From: Thuidium tamariscinum
Taxonomy: Eukaryota; Streptophyta; Bryopsida; Hypnales; Thuidiaceae
Direction of reading: 5' to 3'
Assembly: GCA_947034885.2 (NCBI GenBank)
Contig: OX344749.2
Coordinates: 9,253,501 to 9,317,500, forward strand
Length of the DNA: 64,000 nt
Made by a program: the position numbers and the translations under genes. Shown here in pieces: positions 1 to 12,176 of the stretch. Positions within the stretch are counted from its first letter, which is position 1. Each line of letters opens with the position of its first letter. A model generated the notes under the pieces. That model saw only the letters and a list, made by a program, of their open reading frames with translations. It had not been told where the DNA came from and made no database searches.

Positions 1-239
1 TAAATAATCTTAGGTAAAATTTATAAGACATTTACATATAAAATAGGGGATATTAAAAAGGCAAAGTGTTTTACAAATAAAATAGGGATGATAATATGGC
101 TGATTTTTTCGCTTTATGATAAAATAGGGGCTCTTTTAATGTTGCCAAGTAATGATTACAAGTAATTGATAGCCCCCCTAAAAATACCCCACCGCCGCAC
201 GTGGGTCCCCCAAATATACAAGAAGTGTCCTCCCTGGGG
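1..239 (-). mobile_element. hAT-like MITE, partial copy cut by the window edge
   Basis: This stretch reads as the reverse complement of most of the element at 11487-11784, with only scattered differences. Both carry the same blocks: ATAAAATAGGGG, AATTGATAGCCCCCC and a CACGTG near the end. Its visible end, AAGTGTCCTCCCTGGGG, matches the terminal repeat of the complete copy. The other end lies outside the window. No coding capacity is visible. A group-A element starts only a few bases after it ends. Confidence 0.75.
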
Positions 240-244
240 TTGTA

Positions 245-547
245 AGGTAGACTGCTCTAAAAGCGACCACTTAAGAGCTGATTGCCTTTGGGGGGAAGCT
301 GAACTCCTTGAATAAATTTTCGGTAAATTTTCATGGGAAGGAAAATGGAATTGGCATCTAACCCAAGTCGTTTCATCTTTTTTGGACCTGTGTAGAATTA
401 GTTATGATTTTTTAAAGTGCAAACGCAGTGATTTCTAAAAGCGACCACCTGCTGAAATGTACACCACTAGTACATTGCAGAAACCAAAATGTACCCCTAA
501 AGCATGATCACTTTTAGAACAGCGCTCTGTTTTAGAGCAGTCTACCT
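245..547. mobile_element. Group A MITE, complete copy (A1)
   Basis: This 303-bp element has terminal inverted repeats beginning AGGTAGACTGCTCTAAAA at both ends, an 18-bp perfect match. It is flanked by TA on each side (243-244 and 548-549), consistent with a TA target duplication. The interior carries a block containing CCCAAGTCGTTTCAT that recurs at about 33230 and, inverted, near 19085. No coding frame is present, so it is non-autonomous. A TA duplication fits Tc1/mariner-like or Stowaway-like mobilisation, but these ends are not the Stowaway consensus, so the superfamily is uncertain. Confidence 0.85.
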
Positions 548-549
548 TA

Positions 550-2578
550 GTTATGTCCTATACAAGAGAATTCCTTCTCATTCATGGGACAAAGGATTTC
601 AAGCACTTCAACTTATTCCATATTATCCTCATGGAAGTGAGCTTCAAATTGGTGAAATGATATTCTCATGGCACAAGTCAAGATCAATCTTGTAATGCTG
701 TTGTAGACTCTAAGTGTTCTTAGAATTTTGTGCAAAAGGGAATACTGTGAACAATAATTTGGTCTCCAATGAATATTTTTGAATTTTTAAAGTAGATGAT
801 TCCCACGGTTTCAAAAAGCACCATTTTCATGGAGACTGGCCCATCCTTACAGGGCTAATGCCACACCATCAGATTTAACAAAAATACTGTCAGTGATGCA
901 TCCACCGTCTAACCAATCCAGTTACTTGTCATGCAATAGTAGACGAGCACCAAAAGCATTTCAGTCAACCGTGGCAGTTCAAATGCACAACATTACCTCC
1001 TAAAGGATGGGGATTGTTTTTCAAGAGAAGATTTCAAGTACTGTCAAAATAGAAAGTTAAATATTTTTTTGAAAACTTTGACCTTAAAAAACGTGGAGTA
1101 CACTATTGTAGAAAAGTGTGGAAAAAAATTCAGCACATTTGATAGCATGGATTGAAAGATTATAATATTTGAAGTGAGAAAAATAACTTCTTTTCATTCT
1201 CATGAGAGAGGGTAGGCAGATTTTGAGTCCTCTTGGGGTAAAATGTTTGTTGTGAACAACATTGAGCCTTTATAGCATTGTGTACTACATCTTGTTAGGT
1301 AACTCGATGCAAAATTTTAGAAGAAAATAAGGGGTCTACCTTACTATGAATCACCTTGCAATTTGAAGAGGTCAAGTACATCTGAAATACACTAGTTGTT
1401 TTCGATGACTTTTGGTGCTATGAAGAAAATGTTTTACTTAAAATTCAAGAAGTGAAAACTTAGAGACAAAAGCATTTGGTTAATTTTGACTTTGTCATCA
1501 CCTACCTAAGTTCCAAATTGTCTATTGAAAGGACAATTTGCTCTGAAGGGAGTATATTGAAATAATTATAATAAATAATTGCAACTCCTTGAAAGTATGT
1601 ATATTGCTCATTCATGTAGACCTTTGTTTATTTTTTCCATTGATACATTCTATAAGTTTTTTTGAAGTTTCTTCAATGAATATCAATTCAATGAAGTTTT
1701 GTTTTCCTAGCATTCACCTTTTACTCTACGAATGATTGAACATCATGAAATTTTGTATAAAAGTATTATAAACAACTTTTAAAAATTATTTGGTATTGAT
1801 ATGTAAATTGTAATTCGAGATTCTAAATTGGAATAACCAATATTTGCAAATATAATAAAAATCATGAAATTGATGTTTTTTCATTATTAATAGCATTTAA
1901 TGTACTACAAGTTTAGAGAGTGTATTTTAATCTAAAAGATTTGTAACTGGAAAATTCTAAAATAGAATCATTATTTTCTAAAGATTAAAATTATTTTCTC
2001 AAGCTCACTTTTCAAAGGTCATTTAGTGAACAACAAGAGATATGCTTTTTGTTTGATATAATTCTAATATTCAATAATTACAAATCAATTTTGAGATCCC
2101 GCCATTCAAATTTTACTAAAAATAAACCAATGAATCCGTTGAATGGATGAAAAATGCATCCTTTAGAAACCAAGATGCACTCTTCATTGTTGAAAAAAAA
2201 AAGATCTTGGAATCATTAGGGGATAAGAAGGTCAAGGCATTTGCACCAATAATGTATTTAGGGTGAAAATTTTAAACTTTTACATATTATCTACTTGTTG
2301 ATTGGAATTTTTACATCAATTATTTTGGTCAATTCATAAAGGAATATTTTTATGAATAATGAAGGTCTTTACATCCATAGATATGGATAAAATAAGCAAA
2401 ATTTAGATGAAACACATTTTGTTATTAAAAAACCATACACATTCATCTAACATTCATCTAAAGAAAGAGCAATATCAATATTTTTTTAGCAATTTCAAAA
2501 TCTCTTTCCTTAAGAAACAAAGAAAATATTGTCCATTCTTCCCTCAATTTATATGAATTTCAAAACTTCAATCCATTT
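550..2578. other. AT-rich intergenic stretch
   Basis: I see no coding frame longer than chance, no recognisable element ends and no RNA gene. The DNA is AT-rich with many short homopolymer runs and is probably decayed repeat sequence. Confidence 0.5.
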
Positions 2579-3500
2579 GTAACCCTTGAAGTCCCAAAGC
2601 CTTTATTTTGTCAAAAATCACTCAAAACTTTCATTTTTATAACATTGAGTCAAAGAAACAAAAACATGAAATTTTTTAGTATTGATCTTACAACAAGGTC
2701 CTTATCCTAATTTGTATAAAAACATGTGGCAAATTTTTTGTGAAGTTTGATTGCATCAATAAGAAGATGTTTACATTTGAAGTGAAAAGAGCAATCTTAT
2801 TCAAAATGTTGTCACACTAGGCTATAAGACATTGAACCTTCTTACCTTCAATCTTTTGTACTATAGACTTTGATTTAGAAAAATATTATGGTGATGGATT
2901 GAGTTGAAAGTCTTGGAAAAAAATTATAAAAAATAGATTTATTTTCATCTTTTACAAATTTGTTATATAGAAGTAGGTTAGAGATGGAAAGAAATTTTTT
3001 ATTGATAATAATCCTGAAATGGAATCAAAATACACAAATTGCAATAATGAGATTGTTATAGATAGAAAATTAAACCCCATGGAACTTTTTTTAATAGTAA
3101 AATTTGAGCTAAAAATAGAGACCATATTGTTTTTCCTTGAAAAGTGTTGGGAATGCCCACAAGCCGAATTTTTTTGTAAATTTCTTGTCACTTATCCAAA
3201 AGGAATTAGTCAAAGATTTCCATATAGAGACTAGTATGTTCTATGAGAAAAAAATCAAATTTTTTCTTTTCAATTTCTTACAATTTTTTTAACTTACCTA
3301 GGCTCAATTATTTTAGAAAATTTGGTTGCATAACTTGTGTGCTTGGTCACTGTTAAAATAAAAGAATATTCCTAAAAAGTTAATTTTTTTCTCTATCTTG
3401 AAAAAAATATTTTTAAGATCATGATAGAATTGTGATCATATGAGCCTACACAAATTCCTGTTTGTCCCCTTAAGGGAACTTTGAGACTTTGGAGGTTAAG
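2579..3500. mobile_element. Group J AT-rich element (TTAACCC-type ends)
   Basis: The left end reads GTAACCCTTGAAGTCCCAAAG. The right end, reverse-complemented, reads CTTAACCTCCAAAGTCTCAAAG, an imperfect inverted repeat. The interior resembles that of 49791-50703 and about 51835-52150, sharing phrases such as CTCAAAACT followed by a CATTTTTAT- or GCCATTxxTGTTGCATT-like segment. Boundaries are approximate and no coding frame is preserved. Confidence 0.45.
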
Positions 3501-3904
3501 CACATTTTCAATCATTTGGGCAAAATTTAACAAATTTTAATAAATAAAACATTGTTTTATTTTCAAATTATATATAATCCATATTTTCTTTAAATAATCA
3601 ATAATTTGAATTTGTGTCATAAATGCCCTTGCTTTGAACTAAGACCACCAAGTTGCAACTATCATTCACATAGTAGGGCACTTAAAATGGACATATTTCA
3701 CCATTTGAATGCACAAAGGGATATTTTTCCTATAAATGACCAAATGCTGACACTATGGGTTCAAGTACATTCCCAAGAATTTATTATTCCAATCAATGCA
3801 TGAGAGCAAAAGTTATGCTCTACTATATTATACTTTCTCAACATAACTCCAGAAAAGAAGTGCATGGAAATAGAAGTCATGTCTAGACTGAAAGCACATG
3901 TACA

Positions 3905-4820
3905 TTTTCTTACCTCCAAAAGAAGTTCCAAAACATCATTGTACACTCCATACAATTCAACACCATAGAAAGGAATTTTACTTCCCCAAACTTCTTTGAA
4001 AATCCATTCGAAGACCTTTGAAGTTTGAACCTTTCGGGGTTTAATTTAATCCCTACATCGAAGCTTGTGCAATTACTGCTACAAGCAACTTGTGGAAATT
4101 CTTCGTAGATTGGGCACATGCCGAATTGAACAGAATGGTTTCCATTCCGTGTCAAGCAAGTGAAGATTCAAGTCGACTCCTCGGGTATGGAAGACGACGG
4201 ACATTGCAATTGAACCCACAGAAAGCCAGAAAGCGGCGGAAACCCTCTCGCACTTTCTATCCCAGTGTACAAATTCTGAACGGGTCACGAGACAGCCAAG
4301 CTTTGCAGACTTGACGGCCTGAAGATCCGAGGAATTCCCGGTAGCACGGCAAAGGGACAGGTATGTCTACTTGACTGGGTCTGTAGGCAAATCCCTGGAA
4401 AATGGGATGAATTGATCAAGGAAATTTCTTGAATATGTCCACATAATCATGTCAATGGGCTTGAATTGAATTGCTGAAAGAAGTCATACCCATCTCCTGC
4501 CGCTGATTGAAATCACCACCCATTTCATATCTCAATCAACTTACCAGGTCTGATCGACGGATGCACTGACATTCTTCGCTCAATTCCAAGTTTTCTACTT
4601 GCCAGCAACCCTAGTTTGCACTGAACCCTAGTTTGGTGTATGAGACAATTAACCGAAGCGACTGATCGAGGAGTTGCAGAGGAAATTCTGCGAGTGCGAG
4701 CGCAAGACCTGCTTCTTCCCCCTCTCTTTCTTCCTTGCGAAACACGGTGCCAAATGCAGCGAAGATGCCGTGGGCAGCCAGGAAGCCTGGAGCCGTCCAA
4801 TTCCATGAAATTGAGTGCTA
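3905..4820 (-). other. GC-raised island, possible small spliced minus-strand gene
   Basis: On the minus strand an ATG at 4572 opens a 28-nt reading block that ends at a canonical donor, CCTG|GTAAGT, at 4545. A pyrimidine-rich acceptor, TTTTCCAG, lies at 4395, giving a 150-bp intron. Translation continues in phase to a stop at 4285-4287, giving about 43 aa. Upstream on the minus strand, 4608-4636 contains two copies of AACTAGGGTT, which resembles the telo-box of plant promoters and 5' leaders. Farther along, about 3921-4035 holds a frame ending at another consensus donor (GAG|GTAAGA). I recognise no protein family. It could be a real small gene, a non-coding transcript or a gene relic. Confidence 0.25.
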
Positions 4821-5355
4821 ATCAAATTGCTAAACTTAGAAAATTCACACTCGGCACTCGGCAGGCAGATAAGATATAAGATAGGCTTGGAGGGACGGCA
4901 TGTGCACGTGAATTCTTGCTGTCTGGATGCCGACAGATCGACTTGCGGTTTATTTATCTATTTTTGTAAACAAATGAAACGGAGTATCAGTGCTGACTGA
5001 CTTGCGAATTCGACATCGAATACCGGCAATGCCGGATCGTCACAGTTGCCATTTTATAATGGACTTGCCTAACTTATGGTTTCAGCTTGAAGACTTGAAG
5101 AATCGGTAGCCGCCGATCTGGGAGTTCGCACTCCAACTGAAGTCTTCTTATTAGTCGGCAAAGATAAAGAATGCAACAACTAGGCAAATCCTACCTGGAC
5201 TCAGAAACCTATCCTATCACTTCCTCGTTTTCATAATGGTAACACTGTATGACCTTTGATTTGCTCTAAGGGCGTGCTCCCCAGTAGTAGGAAAAAAGAA
5301 GACTTGTAACATTTGCTACCTAGTATAAATCATTCTTCCTTGGAGGAGGAATAAT

Positions 5356-6093
5356 GGGTGAATGCAAGAAACACCTTTACTATTTATTGCGTTTTACTAC
5401 AGTACTCATGACTTTTTTTGGAATACTTTAAAATTAGAAAATTAATTTGAAAAAAATTTGAAAAATATGAACAATGTATAGACCTCTAAGATTAAGGTTT
5501 TCACTAAAGGAAATTGATAGAAAAATTCTCTAAGTAGGAGAATTAAAAAAGCACCAAACCTCAAGAAAATATATACCTTCATGTTTTAATTTGGAAAAAA
5601 TAGTAAAAATAAGTAAATTCAAAAAATAAAAAGTGGCCATTTGCAACAATTCTATGGAGATGGTCATTCACCAAAAAAAATACCAAAATAATATTTTGTA
5701 TGTTTCAAAATTCAAGCAGAAAGAAGCTCACTTTGTAAACTTCTACACCACACAAAAATAACTTTTTTCAAAATTCCTCATGTGGAGAGATGTAAATCTA
5801 CTAGAAGACCATTTCATCCAAATTTCATCTCAAAATCATTAAAGAAAAGGTACTCCTTAGTACTAAAAATCTCCAAATTCTCATTTGTGACATTTAATCA
5901 CTAGTACTATTTTAGTATTAAAATATTTTTGAAAATCATGAAAAAATTATGTAAGGTGTATGATAGACATGAGTACCTTCTCTAGAAATCTTGAGTCATT
6001 TCGAGCAAAAATGAAAAAGTTATGACCAAAAAACAGATCAGCACTTAGCTTGTGACGGAAAATATATAGTACAAGTGTGTCTTGCATTCACCC
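5356..6093. mobile_element. Group K MITE (738 bp, GGGTGAATGCAAG ends)
   Basis: The left end GGGTGAATGCAAG and right end CTTGCATTCACCC form a perfect 13-bp inverted repeat. The flanks are TAAT on the left (5352-5355) and TAAT on the right (6094-6097), suggesting a 4-bp target duplication. The interior is AT-rich and resembles 46759-47491 in inverse orientation, for example in the block around TTCTCTAAGTAGGAGAA. No coding frame is present. Confidence 0.7.
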
Positions 6094-6928
6094 TAATGCC
6101 TTTTTAGATGCCTGGGAGGGAATTCAATTATAATCTAGAGAGAATCATTGATTCGCTAGAAAGATGCAACACTACTGTCATTGGTTGACAAGAAAGTTGC
6201 AAGAGGATAGTTGCAAGAGGATATTAATTGGTTGGCTTGGGAAGTTGCCATGTTCGATTTTTGCCATGTTCGGTTTTTGAATTGGGGGAGCAAAAAGGAA
6301 GACCCCAATGTTAGTTGACAATGTTTTTCTCAGGTCTTTGAGCACCAAGTTACACTCCAAGGATAGCCTACCAATAGTTATGATTAGCTACAATTTCCAA
6401 TATCATGATTAATTTATAAAACATGTATTGTGATGATTAGCAAAAATCAATGAAATCCATGGAATTCCAAATTACAATTACCTACATTTAATTATAAAGA
6501 CACATTTTCAAGTACATTTTGAAACTTGTTTTCTAATCTACCTTTTTGACATCTTTGAACTTTAGAAAATACCACCAATTTAGATACTACCATATTTTTC
6601 CTTTGTACAAATTGTGGCCATCAATTATATACTTAGATGGAAATGTGAATGTGTGAAGTAAAAGCATGTACAACTATCATAGACTTTCACTTTAAAATTA
6701 ATGACAACCCTACATTTGGGTGGTATAAGGTCAATGGTTGGTATTGGATTAAGCTACCTTATAAGAAAACATGTGCTTGAATCCATTGGCAAGGAAGTCA
6801 AACTATCATCAAGTTTTGACACACAAATATACTCTCAAGACCACAAAGAGACAAACTATGACACGTAGACCCAAAGAATGGTGAATTTGATTGTTTTTGT
6901 CCTCAAGGCATGCCAAGCCATGTTCTCG

Positions 6929-7196
6929 GGTGGGATGCTAACTTCGTTCCACTTGATGGGACGAGCGGGCTGGGTTTACCCCAGTGATAAACGCTGAAAT
7001 TTTGTATTTTTTGCAAACTTTTTTTTTTCAAATTCTGAATTCATGTTTGGAATCAGGGACTCCAAATTAGTTAGGATAGGCCTTAAACATACCAAAAAAC
7101 ACAGCACAAAACTAGCGGGCATTTTCACTTTTATCCCAAGTAACTCGAGTTTTACCCCACTGGACCCACTTTGTGGGATGAAGTTAGCGTCCTGCT
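6929..7196. mobile_element. Group B MITE (B1)
   Basis: The ends are diverged inverted repeats (GGGATGCTAACTTC on the left, GAAGTTAGCGTCC on the right). The interior carries the group B core: TTTGCAAA, then CTGAATTCATGTTTGGAATC, then GACTCCAAATTAGTTAGG, then a block ending TTTCACTTTTATCCC. It has no coding content. Confidence 0.6.
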
Positions 7197-7311
7197 GTTT
7201 TCAGTGCACTAAAATACCATCAACATATTAAAATGTAATCTCGAATGCAATCTTCCAAAGACAACCTTAACTTATAGAAATATAATCTTCCAAAAATGAC
7301 CTTGGCTCTTG

Positions 7312-7558
7312 GAGGACATTAAATCCTTCCTTTGAAGGTAGACCCAATAAGGTAGATTTACCTAGAGGAAATGAGGAACTATTTATGTTTTGCAAATTCT
7401 AAATTCATATTTGCAATCAGAGATCTCAAATAAGGCAAATGATGCCAAGAATATACCCTAGATACACCACAAAATAGGGGACTTTTTTTCACTTTTACTT
7501 CATAGAACCCAAAATTTACCGTGCTGGGCCCACCTTCGAAGGCACAATTCAACGTCCT
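7312..7558. mobile_element. Group B MITE (B2)
   Basis: The left end is GGACATTAAATCC, and the right end is diverged (AATTCAACGTCC). It has the same core as B1 and B3, with ATTCATATTTGCAATCAGAG in the middle and ACTTTTACTTCATAGAACCC near the right end. It sits about 115 bp from B1 in the same orientation. Confidence 0.6.
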
Positions 7559-7856
7559 ACTCGACTCTCAGTGGAAGAAAAAACTCGAGGACAAGCGCAC
7601 AGCTTCTTTGTATGAGTGGATTTCACATCATTTGGGCATCGAATCAACGGAACTTGTGTAACGCACGAGGACATCTCCTGGAGGAATGAGAATGGCATGT
7701 TGCAGCAACCCATGTGGGGCAGACTGAGGATATGAAGTTACCACCAATTTCGCAGGTTTCAAGTGGCAGGGACCAACTTGATTTTTTGGGGTAACCCAAA
7801 CATACCGATTTCCAACTTGAACCATCACTGAGTGTTTGGACCGGAGACTTTGAGCC

Positions 7857-7880
7857 TTTAATTAATTAATTAATTAATTT
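7857..7880. repeat. (TTAA)n microsatellite
   Basis: About 24 bp of TTAATTAATT-type tetranucleotide repeat. Confidence 0.85.
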
Positions 7881-8518
7881 TCCTGATGCAAATAATGATG
7901 AAGTATGAAAGCACAATTCATAATTCATCCCCCAGAAGTGCACCTTGGGCCTTGGGCCTTAGTCTCCAATGAATTGGCATCCATGGACCAATTCTACTTG
8001 AATGAGCTGAAGTAGTCAAGGCTCCCGAGTCCCGACTGCTGTACATTGGTAACTACAAGGACCAGTCGAACAAGGGGAAAAAATTTGAGTTTTCAACAAA
8101 AACAATAAAAGAGAAATAAGATTTTACTGAGGAGGAGCTTCTTTCAAATGCCTTGCTTTTTGTATCTTTAGTTATTTTTGTAAAGCCTCTAGCCTCTTCT
8201 TCTTTCCACGAGCCTTTGGTAATTGAGACTTCTAAGTTGTGAAGGCTTCAATCTTGAATCTTCGTTCTAGAAAAACATGAAATCTAACTACCAATGAAAA
8301 CCTTAGTCAATATCCAATCTTGGCACAAAGAATATTCATGTGAAGAACAATAAACAAATGATGACTATGCATAATAGATTATTAACTGAATAAACATTGG
8401 TGGTGATTTCTTTGAAGTTGGTGTCTTTAGTTTACTTTAGAAAAAAATAACATGACCTTTCGTCTCAAACCAACGGTGCTAGTATGTGAGCATGAATGTG
8501 TAAGCATGTGAGCCTTGA

Positions 8519-8555
<37 letters not shown>

Positions 8556-9590
8556 TACTATTAACATATAAGGTTACTATAATATAAACACTTATATCAT
8601 AGGTGTATAGTCTTTTAGGTTCATGGGCTTAGACTTTTACGCTAACATAATAGCACTTCTCTCTTTCAAATAAGATAAAAGACTATTTGTTTCAAGGTAT
8701 TTGAAGTCTCAGAAATTGACCACATAAAGACCCACAACTATTCAAATTGGTCAAGTGCATCGTCTTCTTGTAAGTCATTTTTCCTTGGTCTAATTTCATC
8801 TGCATAGGCTTTTGTTTTTGGTGGCATTCTTAGTTAGCCATAGAAAGATGCCACCACCTATCTCACATTTATTTTAGTCAACTAAAGTTACAAGATTCCA
8901 AAGATGACCAAACACATTCTTCATTCCAGTTCATCACTTTTTCTTGAAAGTCATTCATCCAACACTTTTAGTCCTCAGCAACTTTTTAGGGTTTAATGAG
9001 TGCCCTACCTTAGATAAATTTCCACCAGCATGCACTGAGGGTGGCAAGGGTGGCAAGTCTCCGTGCGGATGGAATCTGCAAGAGGAGTCAATATTTGAGC
9101 CTTGGAAAACATGGTCTCCAATTGGCTGCAGCTGAAGACACCCATAGGGACACAAGGCTTATAGTAGGCAGGCATCGCCCCAAAAGCACAAACCGTTTTA
9201 TACTTTTCACCCCCCTCCCGCCCTCAAAAGCAAGATATTTGTTGGGTGCAAGAAAACCACCACTCCCAGCCAATGATAAACTCCAGCTAGCTACACCTAG
9301 AAGTGCCTACAAATGAGCGATAGGCACCCACCATTTTTCATGTGCACTTGCATTCAATAGTAAAAAAATCATTAAATTCATTGGTTTCATAAATAAAAAT
9401 AAAAATAAACCATTAAACTACAGAAAGAATGATGTGTGGCATCAACATCCAGAGCTCCTCCAATATAATGGTACAGACAGAATTGAAGCACACTATTCAG
9501 TTGGAATTCTCTGCCACTGGATTGGATTGTACAGGAGGTACAGCAGAACCTCTGGAACGCCGCCCTATGGAAGAGCATCCCCACAGACAC
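7881..9590. other. Intergenic stretch with no supported gene
   Basis: Apart from the AT microsatellite, I see only short overlapping frames in a slightly GC-raised patch around 9040-9300, on both strands. None carries a recognisable domain or convincing splice sites. Confidence 0.4.
8520..8553. repeat. (AT)n microsatellite
   Basis: About 34 bp of uninterrupted AT dinucleotide repeat. Confidence 0.95.
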
Positions 9591-9594
9591 ACCG

Positions 9595-9682
9595 CCAAGC
9601 AACACCGTAAATGTTCTGGTCCATTGATCTTCTTTAGCAGTAGAAGATCAACGGCCCAGAACATTTACATAGTGTTGCTTGG
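9595..9682. repeat. 88-bp foldback (hairpin) element
   Basis: The left arm CCAAGCAACAC...TGATCTTCT and the right arm AGAAGATCAACGG...TTGCTTGG pair over roughly 40 bp per side with a few mismatches, around a loop of about 7 bases. A single-arm relative occurs at about 61990-62030, including the phrase TGGTCCATTGATCTTCT. It could be a tiny MITE, or if transcribed a small-RNA precursor. The sequence alone cannot decide. Confidence 0.7.
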
Positions 9683-10114
9683 TCATGTAGTCATCAGGGT
9701 GTTTTTTTTTCATTTCTTGTGAAGCGTCATAGTGGCGATATTTCATTTTATTGTGGAGCTCCATAGAAAGTATCATATTAGCACATAATACATATCTATC
9801 ATTCTATTGTCATCCATTATTTGGCGATTTCATCCATTATTTATAAAAAATTGAAGTTTATTGGAAATTTCATCCAAAATTTCACTGTTTTTTTCCTATA
9901 GGCTTCATGCTAGGCCAAAAAATTTGGTACAATTTTGCACCAAATCGCCAAAAAAAACAACCCTAGTCTCATCCAAGCCAATAAGAGCATCTCATGTAGC
10001 CCTCTAATTACCCTAAAGCCTCTAATTTTTGAATGATAAGCAATCAATTAAAGCATGTGTCAACCTCTATCTTCAAAACAATACACCAAATAATCCATAT
10101 TGAAGGAGTCACTA

Positions 10115-10516
10115 AGGTAGAACCACCTATAACCAATCATTTAAGGTATTCTAGACATGATCTAGTGTAGTGGAAGACATAGCAAATATTTTCAAAAGTG
10201 CAAAGATAAAAAATGATGGGGATTGCCAAAAACTTTGGTAATGTTATTACATGAATTGAAAATACTATGAATTTTGTAAGGCAAAAAGTGTACTAGACCC
10301 AATGCCAATCTTTGGAGTCTTCTAATTTCGATCACACAAAAAAATACATTTTTATTCACTCCTTCCTACTATCTTGTACACTGCTTTGGGACATGTGCCA
10401 TTAACTTTTAGTTCCAAATTTAAAAATGAGAAAAAAACACATTCTAGCTTTGGGTAGAAATACGTCCATCAGCAAGTTGGCTATCGGGTGCCAGTTGGTC
10501 ATAGGTGGTTCTACCT
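10115..10516. mobile_element. Group A MITE with a different terminal repeat (A7)
   Basis: This 402-bp element begins AGGTAGAACCACCTATAACC and ends with its inverted match, which has one mismatch in the first 20 bases. It is flanked by TA (10113-10114 and 10517-10518). Only the first six bases match the ends of A1. The rest of the terminal repeat and the whole interior differ. No coding frame is present. Confidence 0.8.
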
Positions 10517-11150
10517 TAACCCCTCTACTCGCTACATATTCTCTTAGGATTAGCAAGTCACCTTAATCAAAGATAGGGTACTTATTGCTTTTGCAAGTTC
10601 TTTGACTTGTAATTGGTTGGAAGTTTATTTTAGGGAGTTGTGTAACTTGTGATTGGTTGGAAATATATTCTAGTAAGTTGTGTTGGTGGGGATACATGTA
10701 GCCATCCCCTCTAAATTGGACAGATCTCAATTGAAGAACCAAAAAAATTGGAGGGGTGCAAGAGATGTTCTAAACCTCTATAAATCAATGTTCTCAGACC
10801 GGTCTCAGATTAGGCTACATTACAAAGGTTATGGGATGGCAACTTGTTTCCAACTACTTAAGCATTTGAGCATATTTGTTGGATGTGTATTCAAGGAAAA
10901 ATTTCCCTATGTAAAGAAATTGAATTAAAAGAGATTTGAAATTTTCTTTGTACATTTTTTTTTGTCAAAAATAACATTCTTGTGAATTTTTTTCTTGAAA
11001 ACTATGTAAAATCTATTCTTCTTATATAGGTCATTCTATTTCCAATCATAGGCTAGTTACATAATTGTTGAAAGTAATAATTGTGGCTTTCAATGTACAT
11101 ATTGTGATCATTCTATGCTTTCAATGTATACTTCTTGAACATTTAAGTTA

Positions 11151-11470
11151 GAGGTACCCATAGTCAGTTAAGCAATTTTTAAGTAGATTGTAAGCAGTAT
11201 GAGGCAAGTGAAATTTTTGTTCAAGTACGAAGATAGGAAATATGGGGACTACAAATTTTTCAAGAATTTATTACCAAAATTGAAATCACTATGATTTTGG
11301 GAAGCCTAAAAGTTGTTTGAACTAATAGCCAATGTCTAAACTCTTCTTATTCCAATCATAGACTAAGTACTTTCCTGCTCACTATTTTGGGACATATGTC
11401 CTGATCTTATTGGTGTTTACAATGTTGCTTCACAACAATGTTGTTGTGGAACTACTCTTATGACTAAAAC
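11151..11470. mobile_element. Decayed relative of A7
   Basis: The interior resembles that of A7 in the same orientation, for example a GGGGATT/GGGGACT block, an AAAATTGAAATCACTATGATTTTG-like block, and TTTTGGGACATATG near the right end. The ends are too worn to show a clean inverted repeat. Boundaries are approximate. Confidence 0.5.
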
Positions 11471-11486
11471 TAACCTTGTATAAGCC

Positions 11487-11784
11487 CCGGGGAGGACACT
11501 TCTTGTATATTTGGAGGACCCACGTGTGGCAGTGGGGTATTTTTAGGGGGGCTATCAATTACTTGTAATCATTACTTGGTAACATTAAAAGAGCCCCTAT
11601 TTTACCATAAAGCGGAAAAATCAGCTATATTATCATCCCTATTTTATTTTTAAAACACTTTGCCTTTTTAATGTCCCCTATTTTATATGTAAATTTCTTA
11701 TAAATTTTACCTAAGATTATTTAAATGTACCCTATATTCCGCCGCACGTAGGTTATTAAAAAACGGGAAGTGTTCTCCCCTAGG
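11487..11784. mobile_element. hAT-like MITE, complete copy with 8-bp flanking repeats
   Basis: The ends are CCGGGGAGGACACTTC and, reverse-complemented, CCTAGGGGAGAACACTTC. Both flanks carry TATAAGCC (11479-11486 and 11785-11792), an 8-bp duplication as expected for hAT transposition. The 298-bp body has no coding frame. The copy at 1-239 is its inverted relative. Assignment to hAT rests on the target-duplication length. The terminal bases are not the classic CAGGG type. Confidence 0.8.
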
Positions 11785-11907
11785 TATAAGCCAATAAACC
11801 TCCATAATTAATTGCTATTAGATCAATCCTATACCTTTTGGATTAGAGAGTTTCTATTGGGTTATTGATGAGTAGAGTGGTATGTAAGTTACATTAGAAT
11901 CGATCTT

Positions 11908-12176
11908 TTTTTTTCTGCACCATGGAGCCAAATCACACCATTTCAAAATAAATGTCTTTTTTTGGCTAGATAAAAGTAATCTTCTTTTGCCAAAAAAATT
12001 CTAGTTCTCTTTAAAATATGGACGAAGTTGCCAAATTTGGATGAAAAAGTGTATGAATATGATGGATTAGTGTTTTAAGTCCAAAAGATGGATGCATGTA
12101 GAAATACAATGCCTTCACCAAATTTGAAGTGATTGGCATCTTGGCACTTTCTCAAACAGTAAAAAAAAAGGCTGTT
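11908..12176 (+). mobile_element. Group F repeat (F1)
   Basis: This copy and the one at 12822-13083 are direct repeats with long identical stretches, including GAAGTTGCCAAATTTGGATG and ATCTTGGCACTTTCTCAAA. Both are bounded by T-rich (left) and A-rich (right) runs ending in GGCTG. A more diverged relative lies at 44084-44348. No coding frame is preserved. Confidence 0.7.
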
